From NCBI RefSeq assembly GCF_003344045.1, contig NZ_QFWX01000008.1:1-64000 (forward strand): 64,000 bases of DNA, read 5' to 3'. Made by a program: the position numbers and the translations under genes. Shown piece after piece: positions 27,007 to 35,277 of the stretch; position 1 is the stretch's first letter, and each line of letters starts with the position of its first letter. The stretch comes from Marinobacter vulgaris. Its GTDB lineage: Bacteria; Pseudomonadota; Gammaproteobacteria; Pseudomonadales; Oleiphilaceae. A model generated the notes under the pieces. It was not told where the DNA came from. It was given only the letters and a program-made list of their open reading frames with translations, and searched no databases.

Positions 27007-28623
27007 TCATCTCCGGTTGAGCTGAAACTGCTCGATAGCTTTTCGAAGCGTCTCCGCCATAGCCAGCAAATCACCGGCAATTCGCGCCGTTTCCTTGGCG
27101 TCCCCGGAAGTCTGTTCCGCAGAACGGCTGATTTCGATGACGTTGAGATTGATCGATTCAGACACTTCGCTCTGCTCGTTGGCGGCGCTTTCCATTTCCT
27201 GATTGAGATCCGTAATCTCTCGCACGGCAGCGGCAATGGCCTGGAGCTCCGATTCCACATTGAGAATCGCTGACACCTGCTGCCCCGCCATCTCCGAAGC
27301 GTGGTGCATGATGGCCACGCATTCCACCACTTCGCCCTTGAGACCGTTAATGGTGTTGCGAATTTCCTCGGTGGAATTCTGGGTGCGGGAGGCCAGGGCC
27401 CTGACCTCGTCCGCCACCACCGAGAAGCCCCGGCCATGCTCACCTGCTCTCGCCGCCTCGATCGCCGCATTCAGCGCCAGCAGATTGGTCTGGTCGGCAA
27501 TATTGGAGATGACCTCCAGCATGTCCGACATCCGGCTGGTGCGTTCGTCCAGCTGCTCAATTCGCTGGGCACCGCTTTGCACTTCGGTATTGAGGGCTTC
27601 TATACCTGCCACCGCGTTGCGGGCAAGAACTTCGCCGCTATTGGCGAAATCGGCCGTCTCCGTGGACTTTCGGGTGGTATTAACGGCATTTTCCCGAACC
27701 TGGACGGCAGACGCGGCCATTTCCGTGGTTGCGCTGGCCACCTGATCCGTATTGTCCCTTTGTGCCAGCACCTCACGTTCGGTGGTCTCCGCTTTGCCGG
27801 CAATACTCCGGGCGGCCTGCTCAACTCGCCCGGCGTTGTCCATGACCGTATTCATGCTTTCGAGAATCCTCGCCATCATGCGGTTGAACGCCCGGGCGAC
27901 AGAACCGATCTCGTCATCCCGGGATACATCCAGCTGAATGGTGAGGTCGGAGTTGGTGGCAATGGTTTCCATGCTGTCGTGCAGCCTGCGCAAACGGGCA
28001 ATCACCAGCTTCCCCAGCACCGCCGCAGTCATGAAAAAGGCCAGTACAAAAATGACGACCTGGATGCCACCGCTGGTCAGGAGCTGCTCTTGCAGGCGGG
28101 CATCGCCCTCGGCCAGCGAGTAATCAACCCGAATGGCACCGAGAATGTCCCCTTCGCTGGCCTGGTGGCAGCCCAGGCAGTTCACGCCCTGGTAATTCTC
28201 CATGGCACGGACCGGCTCGATCAGCGTGTAGACCCGGCCCGTTTCACCGTCAGATACCTGCTCGATGCGTTCGCCCTGCAAAGCCCTGGTCTCAAGTTCA
28301 CCGCGGCTCTGCTCATTGCCGTTACCCGATCCGAACATGTCGTTCAGCTGTTTACTGCGAATAACCCGCACATCGAGAACATCCTCTGGCGCGGTGGCCT
28401 TTTCCCGGAGCATCTGCCGGTTGTTGATGGTCCCGGTAACCATCATCGTGTTAAGCGCATCGAAATAGGATTTGGACAGCCCCTCAACGTACCGCCCGGT
28501 GTAGTCCTCCAGGTGCTGGCGCTGTGAATAGTTGCCATATAGCAGGGTCAGCACAAGGATGAGGGAAAAGGCGCCCGCCAGGGCGAACAACAACACAAAA
28601 CGAATAGACTGGTTTTTTCTCAT
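27007..28623 (-). CDS. methyl-accepting chemotaxis protein with periplasmic heme motif
   Basis: A 538-residue chemoreceptor. Membrane segments at about 8-29 and 185-208 bracket a periplasmic sensor domain containing C149-L-G-C152-H153, a c-type heme attachment motif, just before the GDILGAIRVDYSL strand. A HAMP domain (210-262) leads to the signalling domain, whose tip (VVADEVRALASRTQ) contacts CheA and CheW. The heme suggests sensing of redox state, oxygen, NO or CO. No other chemotaxis genes lie nearby. Confidence 0.9.
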   Translation of the reverse strand: MRKNQSIRFVLLFALAGAFSLILVLTLLYGNYSQRQHLEDYTGRYVEGLSKSYFDALNTMMVTGTINNRQMLREKATAPEDVLDVRVIRSKQLNDMFGSGNGNEQSRGELETRALQGERIEQVSDGETGRVYTLIEPVRAMENYQGVNCLGCHQASEGDILGAIRVDYSLAEGDARLQEQLLTSGGIQVVIFVLAFFMTAAVLGKLVIARLRRLHDSMETIATNSDLTIQLDVSRDDEIGSVARAFNRMMARILESMNTVMDNAGRVEQAARSIAGKAETTEREVLAQRDNTDQVASATTEMAASAVQVRENAVNTTRKSTETADFANSGEVLARNAVAGIEALNTEVQSGAQRIEQLDERTSRMSDMLEVISNIADQTNLLALNAAIEAARAGEHGRGFSVVADEVRALASRTQNSTEEIRNTINGLKGEVVECVAIMHHASEMAGQQVSAILNVESELQAIAAAVREITDLNQEMESAANEQSEVSESINLNVIEISRSAEQTSGDAKETARIAGDLLAMAETLRKAIEQFQLNRR

Positions 28624-28828
28624 AACAGCTCAGCTACGAAAATTGCAGGGATCGGCGATCACGGATAATGGGCGAGGACTTTATAGCAAGGAACGAAAAC
28701 ATTTCATGATCCAGATCAGCAAAAAAACAAAGACGCCTCAAAGCGCCAAGGGCAGGCATGGCCCGTTTTGTGCTTGAACACAGACAATCGTCAAAATTTC
28801 CTCAGTGACCATGGGAGGGGAAAGCGCC

Positions 28829-29482
28829 ATGTCGCTGCTTACATCGCTGATCAAAGCCAGCACCCAGTTCCAGCAAGCTCTGGAAAAGCGCCCGCCATCG
28901 GCCTCGGGCAACGCGTCAGCGAAGCCGGACGCTCCTGACACACCGACGTCTGCCACCGATGACCGTTTCACGCTGTCCGAGCGGGCAACTGTCGACACGG
29001 CCCGGCCCAAATCCACCCGACTCTCGATGGCGGAATACAAGCAAACCGTCGGGCAGGACCTTGCCTACATGCGGGAAACGCTGCGGCATAAACTTGCCGA
29101 GTACAAGCTCAACCCGGCAACCAGTGTGGAGGTCTCGAAGAGTGACGGAGGTACTATCAGCCTGGGTGGCAAAATCCCGGAGCAGACTCGCAGCCGGATC
29201 GAACAGGACCTGAACAACAGCAAGCCATTCCGCGAAGCGTTCAGCCGGCTCAGCGCCAGCGAGCCAACCCTGCACTTTGTCGACAACGCCCTCAAGCTGA
29301 ACAAGGCCTATGGCGTAAACAACTCATTGCTGGACACCCTGGTCAGCGACAACCAGCAGTTCAACGGCCTGCAGGACCTGGCGCACCGCTACGACAGCAT
29401 GCGCCAGACCATCAGCACAGATCAGGCTGGCGGTTACACAGATCGCAAGAACTTCGCCCTCAGCCTGAACACCCGGGCTTGA
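28829..29482 (+). CDS. uncharacterised soluble protein
   Basis: A 217-residue protein I do not recognise. Residues 20-50 are Ala/Pro/Ser/Asp-rich and probably disordered; the rest is a predicted helical, charged region with one beta-rich stretch (TSVEVSKSDGGTISLGGKIP, about 95-115). No signal peptide or membrane segment is visible. The ATG at 28829 has a strong GGAGGGG site, whereas an in-frame ATG 24 bases upstream does not. The tail (TDRKNFALSLNTRA) and linker composition recall flagellar or surface-structure accessory proteins, but this is a guess. It converges with yciO, 5 bases apart. Confidence 0.7.
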   Translation: MSLLTSLIKASTQFQQALEKRPPSASGNASAKPDAPDTPTSATDDRFTLSERATVDTARPKSTRLSMAEYKQTVGQDLAYMRETLRHKLAEYKLNPATSVEVSKSDGGTISLGGKIPEQTRSRIEQDLNNSKPFREAFSRLSASEPTLHFVDNALKLNKAYGVNNSLLDTLVSDNQQFNGLQDLAHRYDSMRQTISTDQAGGYTDRKNFALSLNTRA

Positions 29483-29487
29483 GCAGG

Positions 29488-30111
29488 TTAAATCCGGAAT
29501 GGCTCCGGGTCGCCTTTGCCAACGCGGGTCACTTCCGGCGCCTGACCTGTCATATTCACCACCGTGGTAGCCTCAAGTCCACAGAATCCACCGTCGATGA
29601 TCAGATCCAGCTCATGCTCCAGCCTGTCCCGGATCTCCTCCGGATCGGTCATGGGGTCTTCTTCACCCGGCAGTATCAATGTGCTGCTCATAATGGGCTC
29701 GCCCAATTCAGCCAGCAGCGCCTGAACGATGGCGTTGTCCGGCACCCGCATGCCAATGGTTTTTCGTTTGGGGTGCAACAGCCGCCGTGGCACCTCACTG
29801 GTGGCATCCAGGATGAACGTGTAGGGGCCGGGGGTAAACGTCTTGAGCAGGCGATACTGGGTATTGTCCACTTTCGCAAACACGCCGATATCCGAAAGGT
29901 CCCGGCACATCAGGGTAAAATTGTGCTTGTCGTCCAGCTTGCGAATGCGCTTGATACGGTCCGCCGCCTGCTTGTCGCCCAGGTGACAGCCGATGGCATA
30001 GGCCGAATCCGTGGGGTAAACAATCACTCCGCCCCGCCGCAAAATATCGACAGCCTGGTTAATAAGACGCTTTTGTGGGGTAACCGGGTGGATCTGGAAA
30101 AACTGGCTCAT
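29488..30111 (-). CDS. yciO: YciO-type Sua5/YrdC-family protein
   Basis: A 207-residue member of the Sua5/YrdC superfamily in the YciO branch. Seen: ILRRGGVIVYPTDSAYAIGC near residue 25, the KHNFTLMCRDLSDI segment, TPGPYTFILDAT (the YciO form of the PGPxT motif), and RMGVRVP-like KTIGMRVPDN. Family members bind tRNA or nucleotides; YrdC makes threonylcarbamoyl-adenylate for the t6A modification, and YciO is a less active paralogue. It overlaps bolA by 4 bases and is co-expressed with it. Confidence 0.87.
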   Translation of the reverse strand: MSQFFQIHPVTPQKRLINQAVDILRRGGVIVYPTDSAYAIGCHLGDKQAADRIKRIRKLDDKHNFTLMCRDLSDIGVFAKVDNTQYRLLKTFTPGPYTFILDATSEVPRRLLHPKRKTIGMRVPDNAIVQALLAELGEPIMSSTLILPGEEDPMTDPEEIRDRLEHELDLIIDGGFCGLEATTVVNMTGQAPEVTRVGKGDPEPFRI

Positions 30112-30452
30112 TGGCCACCCCCCGACACAAACGCCGGATCATTCTTGGAACCGCCCATGCAGTTGGGAGATTCCGGGGCTGCCTGGCCGCTCGCTTCCCA
30201 CTCTTTCGGTGAGTAGACATGAAGCGCCAGGGCATGAACGCCGCCGGCCATTTCCTCGGCCAGCACGCGGTAGACGGACTGGTGCCGCTTCACCTTGCCC
30301 TGCCCCTCGAATTCCGGCGCCATCAGGGTCACCTTGAAGTGGGTTTCCGAATTGGGCGGCACGTTGTGTTTGTGACTCTCGTTTTCAACCATGAGGTGGT
30401 GGCTGTCGAACGCGTTTGCGAGCTTTTGCTCAATGGCTTGCTGTAAAGACAT
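30108..30452 (-). CDS. bolA: BolA-family protein
   Basis: A 114-residue BolA protein. The core fold is clear: LANAFDSHHLMVENESHKH near the start, FKVTLMAPEFEGQGKVKRHQSVYRVLAEEM and GGVHALALHVYSPKEW. BolA proteins pair with monothiol glutaredoxins in iron-sulfur handling and also affect morphology. The invariant histidine in the H-x-H region and the late HALALH histidines are present. A Gly/Pro/Asn-rich tail (95-114) is lineage-specific. It faces topB divergently. Confidence 0.92.
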   Translation of the reverse strand: MSLQQAIEQKLANAFDSHHLMVENESHKHNVPPNSETHFKVTLMAPEFEGQGKVKRHQSVYRVLAEEMAGGVHALALHVYSPKEWEASGQAAPESPNCMGGSKNDPAFVSGGGQ

Positions 30453-30575
30453 AAACAGGCCTGCTCCTGATCGAATGTGTTATGGAACAGTCTACTACAC
30501 GTAGCGCTGTGTTACCTTGACAGGATCGGGGCAAAGCGCCATCTTCCGTTCCCACCTGACAATTGCTTCCGACTT

Positions 30576-32741
30576 ATGCGCCTCTATATTGCTGAAAAAC
30601 CAAGCCTTGGCCGGGCTATCGCCGCCGCTCTCCCAGCCCCCCACCAGAAAGGCACGGGCTGGATTCGTTGTGGCGAAGGGGACAATGCCTGCACCGTGAG
30701 CTGGTGCATCGGCCACCTGCTGGAGCCGGCGGAACCCGGACAGTACGACCCTCGCTGGAAAAAATGGCGACAGGAAGACCTGCCCCTGTTTCCCGGCAAA
30801 TGGGAGGTAACGCCGAAGGACAGTGTTCGCCAACAGCTGAAAGTGCTGGAGTCGCTGATTCGCAAGGCAGACACCATCATCCACGCCGGCGATCCGGACC
30901 GGGAAGGTCAGTTGCTGGTGGACGAGGTAATTCGCTATGCCGGCGCCACCTGCCCGGTGCAACGAATCCTGATCAATGACCTGACCCCTGCCGCCGTCGC
31001 CAAAGCCATCGACGCACCGAAAGACAACCGGGAATTCCGTCGCCTGTCTCATTCGGCACTGGCCAGGCAGCGCGCGGACTGGCTGTACGGCATCAACCTC
31101 ACGCGCTTCTATACCCTCTCCTGGCAAAAGCAGGGCGAACAGGGCGTCTATTCCGTGGGGCGGGTACAGACACCGGTTCTGGGGCTGGTGGTAGCCCGTG
31201 ACAACACCATCGAGCATTTCCAGCCCAAACCTTTTTTCCGGATCCAGGCCCACTGCCATGGAGTGGATGAAGGGGCAGACCCGCAAAGTTTCGGCGCCCG
31301 ATGGCAGCCTGCTGAGCAATACAGGGCCTATCTTGATGAAGAAGACCGCCTGCTCGATGGTGACATAGCCAGGCAAATCGCCAATGCCGTCGAGGGTCGG
31401 CCAGGCAAGGTCACCGAATCCCGGTTTCGGGACCGTAACGAAACACCTCCGCTGCCGCTTTCACTCTCCGCCTTGCAGATTGAGGCAGGGCGTCTGTTCC
31501 GCATGGGTGCCAAAGATGTTCTGGATACCGCCCAGAATCTTTACGAACGCCACCAGCTGATCACCTATCCACGCTCCGATTGCCGATATCTGCCAGAGGG
31601 CCACTTCGATCAGCGCCAGAACGTGATAAAGGCAATCGGCAAGGTTGCCAATGAACTGGCACCGGCCTGTGACAGTGTGGACCCGAATCGCCGCACGGAG
31701 GCGTGGAACGACAAAAAAGTCGATGCCCACCACGCCATCATTCCTACCGCCAGACAGTCGCCCTCAGGGCGGTTGAGCGAGGCCGAAGAGAAAATTTACG
31801 GGCTTGTCAGCCGCTATTACCTGATGCAGTTCAGTGCCGATGCCATCCACAGGGAAGGCAGGCTGGCCATCAGGATTGGCGAGCATGACTTCCGGGCCAC
31901 TGAAACCGCGATACTGCAACCTGGCTGGAAGGACCTTGAGGTCCGCCAGCGTGAAAGCCGCCAGGAAGCCCCCAGGGCACCACTCCCACGCCTGAAAAAA
32001 GGCGACCCGATACTGTGTGACTCGGTGGAAGTTGCCGAGCGCGAGACCCAGCCGCCGCAGTATTTCACCGATGCCACCCTGCTCTCGGCGATGACCAACA
32101 TTGCCCGCTTCGTCAGCGACCCGGAGCTGCGCAAGACCCTGCGGGAAACCGACGGCCTGGGCACCGAAGCAACCCGCGCGGCGATCATCGACACTCTCTT
32201 TCGCCGGGACTACCTCTACCGGGACAAGCGCCACATCCGCTCCACCCCAAAGGGTCAGGCACTGATCCATTCGCTGCCGGAATCCATCAGCAAACCCGAT
32301 ATGACGGCAATCTGGGAAGCCACTCTGGAGAGCATCCGCCGCGGCGAGGGCAACCCCAAGCAGTTTATCGAAGACCTCGAAGAACAGATCCGCGGCTTCA
32401 TTAACACCCCGAGCCCGGAGGCAAAGAACCCTGTCCCGTCCGATGGGCAGCCCCACTGCCCCAAATGCCGCGCGCCCATGCGTCAGCGGGAGGGAAAGTT
32501 CGGTGCCTTCCATGCCTGCACCCGGTTCCCTGACTGCAAGGGTACCCGGCCGATCGAAGACCTGGCGCCTGAAGACGGCACCAGCAACAAGCCGGTGCCC
32601 TGCCCCCACTGCTTTTCACCACTGGTGCGCCGGAAAGGCAAAAAAGGCTGGTTCTGGGGCTGCAGTAATTTCCCGGGCTGCCGACAAACGGTTGACGACG
32701 ACAATGGCAAGCCTGCGCTTCGTTTACGCAACACTACATAA
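30576..32741 (+). CDS. topB: DNA topoisomerase III
   Basis: A type IA topoisomerase that passes single strands to decatenate DNA. The 721-residue protein starts MRLYIAEKPSLGRAIAAAL (Toprim domain); the acidic metal site HAGDPDREGQLLVDE is near residue 105. The catalytic tyrosine is in ITYPRSDCRYLPEG near 330. Two C-terminal zinc ribbons follow (CPKCRAPM...CTRFPDC and CPHCFSPL...CSNFPGC), as in the longer TopB proteins. The frame opens at 30477, but alignment places the start at 30576. Single gene. Confidence 0.94.
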   Translation: MRLYIAEKPSLGRAIAAALPAPHQKGTGWIRCGEGDNACTVSWCIGHLLEPAEPGQYDPRWKKWRQEDLPLFPGKWEVTPKDSVRQQLKVLESLIRKADTIIHAGDPDREGQLLVDEVIRYAGATCPVQRILINDLTPAAVAKAIDAPKDNREFRRLSHSALARQRADWLYGINLTRFYTLSWQKQGEQGVYSVGRVQTPVLGLVVARDNTIEHFQPKPFFRIQAHCHGVDEGADPQSFGARWQPAEQYRAYLDEEDRLLDGDIARQIANAVEGRPGKVTESRFRDRNETPPLPLSLSALQIEAGRLFRMGAKDVLDTAQNLYERHQLITYPRSDCRYLPEGHFDQRQNVIKAIGKVANELAPACDSVDPNRRTEAWNDKKVDAHHAIIPTARQSPSGRLSEAEEKIYGLVSRYYLMQFSADAIHREGRLAIRIGEHDFRATETAILQPGWKDLEVRQRESRQEAPRAPLPRLKKGDPILCDSVEVAERETQPPQYFTDATLLSAMTNIARFVSDPELRKTLRETDGLGTEATRAAIIDTLFRRDYLYRDKRHIRSTPKGQALIHSLPESISKPDMTAIWEATLESIRRGEGNPKQFIEDLEEQIRGFINTPSPEAKNPVPSDGQPHCPKCRAPMRQREGKFGAFHACTRFPDCKGTRPIEDLAPEDGTSNKPVPCPHCFSPLVRRKGKKGWFWGCSNFPGCRQTVDDDNGKPALRLRNTT

Positions 32742-32855
32742 CGACACTGAAGCTCAATATCGAATTTGCAATAATGTGATGTGGTGTCCAATAAATTTTC
32801 CCACGCAAAACCTGCGCTTGGGGTTCACAGTGCTTTTTATGTCGGGAGACCTTTG

Positions 32856-33581
32856 ATGCGTATTGCTTTGCTTGAGGACGAACTTGAACAGGCACAGCAC
32901 ATTCAGGCAATTCTGTCTGAACGCGGTCATCACTGTGACAGCTTTCCTTCCGGCCAGTCTTTTATGAGCGCTGTGCTTCATCGTAGTTATGAACTTCTGG
33001 TGCTGGACTGGCAGATTCCCGACATGACGGGCATCGACGTACTCGAAAGTGTCCGGGCCCAGCTTAACTGGCAGATCCCGGTTGTATTCCTGACCCAGCG
33101 CGACAGCGAAGCCGACATCGTGCGGGCGTTGGACGCCGGGGCCGATGACTATCTCTGCAAACCGGCCCGGGAAGCGGAACTGATGGCACGCATCAATGCC
33201 CTTGCCCGCCGTACCAATCCGGACAATGAAAAGGAAGTGCTGGTCTACGGCCCGTTTGAGATCAACACCCAGTCACGGACCATTGCGCTTCACGGAGAAG
33301 TACTCACCCTCACCGACAAAGATTTCGACCTGACCCTGTTCCTGTTCCAGAACCAGGGCCGGCTGCTTACCCGGGAAATGCTTCTTGAGCGCGTATGGGG
33401 GCTGGCCCGGGACATCAATACCCGTACCGTGGACACCCATATGAGCAGGCTGCGACGCAGGCTTGGCCTCAACCCCGAAAACGGATTCCGCATCAAGACC
33501 ATCTACCAGCGCGGCTACCGCCTTGAAGCCATGAAGGCCACCGGCACGGATACGTACCCCGTTGCTGCGGAACAGGCCTGA
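32856..33581 (+). CDS. OmpR-family response regulator
   Basis: A 241-residue two-domain regulator. The receiver has E7-D8, phosphoacceptor D51 (LLVLDWQIPDMTG) and the K-P pair near 102. The winged-helix DNA-binding domain (about 135-232) ends in DTHMSRLRRRLGL then KTIYQRGYRLE. A GGGAG site precedes the ATG. Its stop is followed after one base by the LysM-FecR gene and then the CHASE2 kinase gene, forming a three-gene signalling unit; the kinase is its probable partner. Confidence 0.9.
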   Translation: MRIALLEDELEQAQHIQAILSERGHHCDSFPSGQSFMSAVLHRSYELLVLDWQIPDMTGIDVLESVRAQLNWQIPVVFLTQRDSEADIVRALDAGADDYLCKPAREAELMARINALARRTNPDNEKEVLVYGPFEINTQSRTIALHGEVLTLTDKDFDLTLFLFQNQGRLLTREMLLERVWGLARDINTRTVDTHMSRLRRRLGLNPENGFRIKTIYQRGYRLEAMKATGTDTYPVAAEQA

Positions 33582-33582
33582 A

Positions 33583-35220
33583 ATGATTCAACGCTCGACC
33601 CGCACCCTGGCTTCCCTTGTCCTGCTGCTGGCAAGCCTTGGGCTCGCACTGCCTGCCCAGGCCGAGCTGTCCATTACCCGCGGCTCAGAAGCGGCAAATG
33701 GCCTGGCAGAATCAAACCCGGTGCCCGAGTGGGTTTATACTGTGCGGCCCGGGGAGAGCTTTGACGAGATTGCCAGCGCCCTGCTTGCCGGGAACGTATC
33801 GGCAGGCAAGGTGCTTCAATACAACGACATCAACAATCCGGCCACGGTGGCCAGCGGTGACAGAATACGTATTCCGCTGGCTTGGCTTCAGCGCCAGCCG
33901 GACCCTGCCCGGATCCGATCGGTTGTTGGCCAGGTACAGCTGATTTCCGGGCGTGATGGCAGCAAGCATCCCCTGACCAGCAACACGCTGGTACGCGTGG
34001 GCGACGAGATATTGTCCCACTCCGGTACCGCCACCGTGGAACTGGCAGATGGTTCGGTTGTGAGAATCTCCCCGAATTCCCGCCTGGCGTTCAACCGCCT
34101 CACCCAGTACGGCAAATCCGGCATGGTGGACACCAGACTGCGCCTGGACCGCGGTGAAATCGAAACCCGGGTGAAGCCGCTGATTGAAGGCGGCTCCCGC
34201 TTTGAAATCGAAACCCCCTCAGCGGTCGCCGCAGTCCGTGGCACCATGTTCACCCTGCGAACCGCGCCGGGCAAAACCGATCTTCGGGTTACCGAAGGGG
34301 AAGTGTCGTTCGGGCCGCCCGGGGAAACCCGGCGCATTCCTGCTGGCTACAGTGCCAGCGTATCCACCGTGGGCGTTGGCGACATGAGCATACGCCAGCT
34401 GCCACCGGCACCCACCATGAGTCCGCTACCTCCCCGGCTGAAACAGCTGCCCGCCAGACTGAGCTGGCAGCCCAGTGGTGCGGAAGTCCACCGGGTGGAT
34501 ATCTTTGATGCGGAATCGGGCCGCTGGATGGAGAGCAGCCGCGTAGGCGGTGACAGTTTCGATATTGATCTGCTCGATAACGGTCGCTACGAGATCCACC
34601 TGGCTTCGCTGGACAGCCGCGGCATTGCCGGCATGCCCGGAATCCTGAACGTAGAGGTTGACCTTCAGGCGCGCATCGCTACTCTGGAGCAGCCAGAGGC
34701 CGGCGCGACGGTTAACGATGACATGCCGGAATTCCGCTGGCAGCTCCTTGGCGACAACGAGGTGGCCCGGGTGGAAATCGCTGAAGACCGGGACTTTGGC
34801 AACCTGGTGGCCACCAGCGAATGGGCCCCGGATGAGAGCGCACTGCCATCACGCCCACTGTCACCCGGGCAATATTATTGGCGGGTCGTCACCGAAGCCG
34901 GAGGCAATTCCGTTGCCACCAGTGACACCCGCTCCCTGGTGGTCAACGGTACTCTGCCACCGGTACGCATCATCAGCGTGAACTATATTGACAGCCAGGT
35001 GCGGGTATTCTGGCAGAAGGTGGATACCGCCGCCGAATATCGACTGCAGCTTTCGGAAGAGCCGCGTTTCAACAACATTATCAAAGAAGCTACCCTGTCG
35101 GATACTACGGCGGCCTTGCGCCTGATTCCCGGAAGGCGGTATTTTGTGCGCCTGAAAGCCCTTTCTAACGGCCCCCTTGAAAGCCGTTGGGGGCCAGGGA
35201 GGGAATTGTTCCTGAAGTGA
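33583..35220 (+). CDS. secreted LysM-FecR-domain protein
   Basis: A 545-residue exported protein. Signal peptide (LASLVLLLASLGLALPAQA); a LysM peptidoglycan-binding domain (about 45-100, VYTVRPGESFDEIASALL); a FecR-like domain (about 120-250) with the family features ADGSVVRISPNSRLAF and TPSAVAAVRGTMF; then two fibronectin-type repeats (about 280-545) ending in RYFVRLKAL. The arrangement suggests a cell-wall-anchored periplasmic protein exchanging signals with the CHASE2 kinase encoded next. There is no anti-sigma helix, so FecR here is the stand-alone sensor-like version. Confidence 0.87.
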   Translation: MIQRSTRTLASLVLLLASLGLALPAQAELSITRGSEAANGLAESNPVPEWVYTVRPGESFDEIASALLAGNVSAGKVLQYNDINNPATVASGDRIRIPLAWLQRQPDPARIRSVVGQVQLISGRDGSKHPLTSNTLVRVGDEILSHSGTATVELADGSVVRISPNSRLAFNRLTQYGKSGMVDTRLRLDRGEIETRVKPLIEGGSRFEIETPSAVAAVRGTMFTLRTAPGKTDLRVTEGEVSFGPPGETRRIPAGYSASVSTVGVGDMSIRQLPPAPTMSPLPPRLKQLPARLSWQPSGAEVHRVDIFDAESGRWMESSRVGGDSFDIDLLDNGRYEIHLASLDSRGIAGMPGILNVEVDLQARIATLEQPEAGATVNDDMPEFRWQLLGDNEVARVEIAEDRDFGNLVATSEWAPDESALPSRPLSPGQYYWRVVTEAGGNSVATSDTRSLVVNGTLPPVRIISVNYIDSQVRVFWQKVDTAAEYRLQLSEEPRFNNIIKEATLSDTTAALRLIPGRRYFVRLKALSNGPLESRWGPGRELFLK

Positions 35221-35277
35221 TCCATTGCACTCCCTATTGCACATTCCATTGCAAACCGATATCCGACAGCAGGCCCC

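Noticed and set aside
27301..28527. 408-codon plus-strand open frame
   Set aside because: Antisense to the chemoreceptor gene, whose domains are unmistakable.
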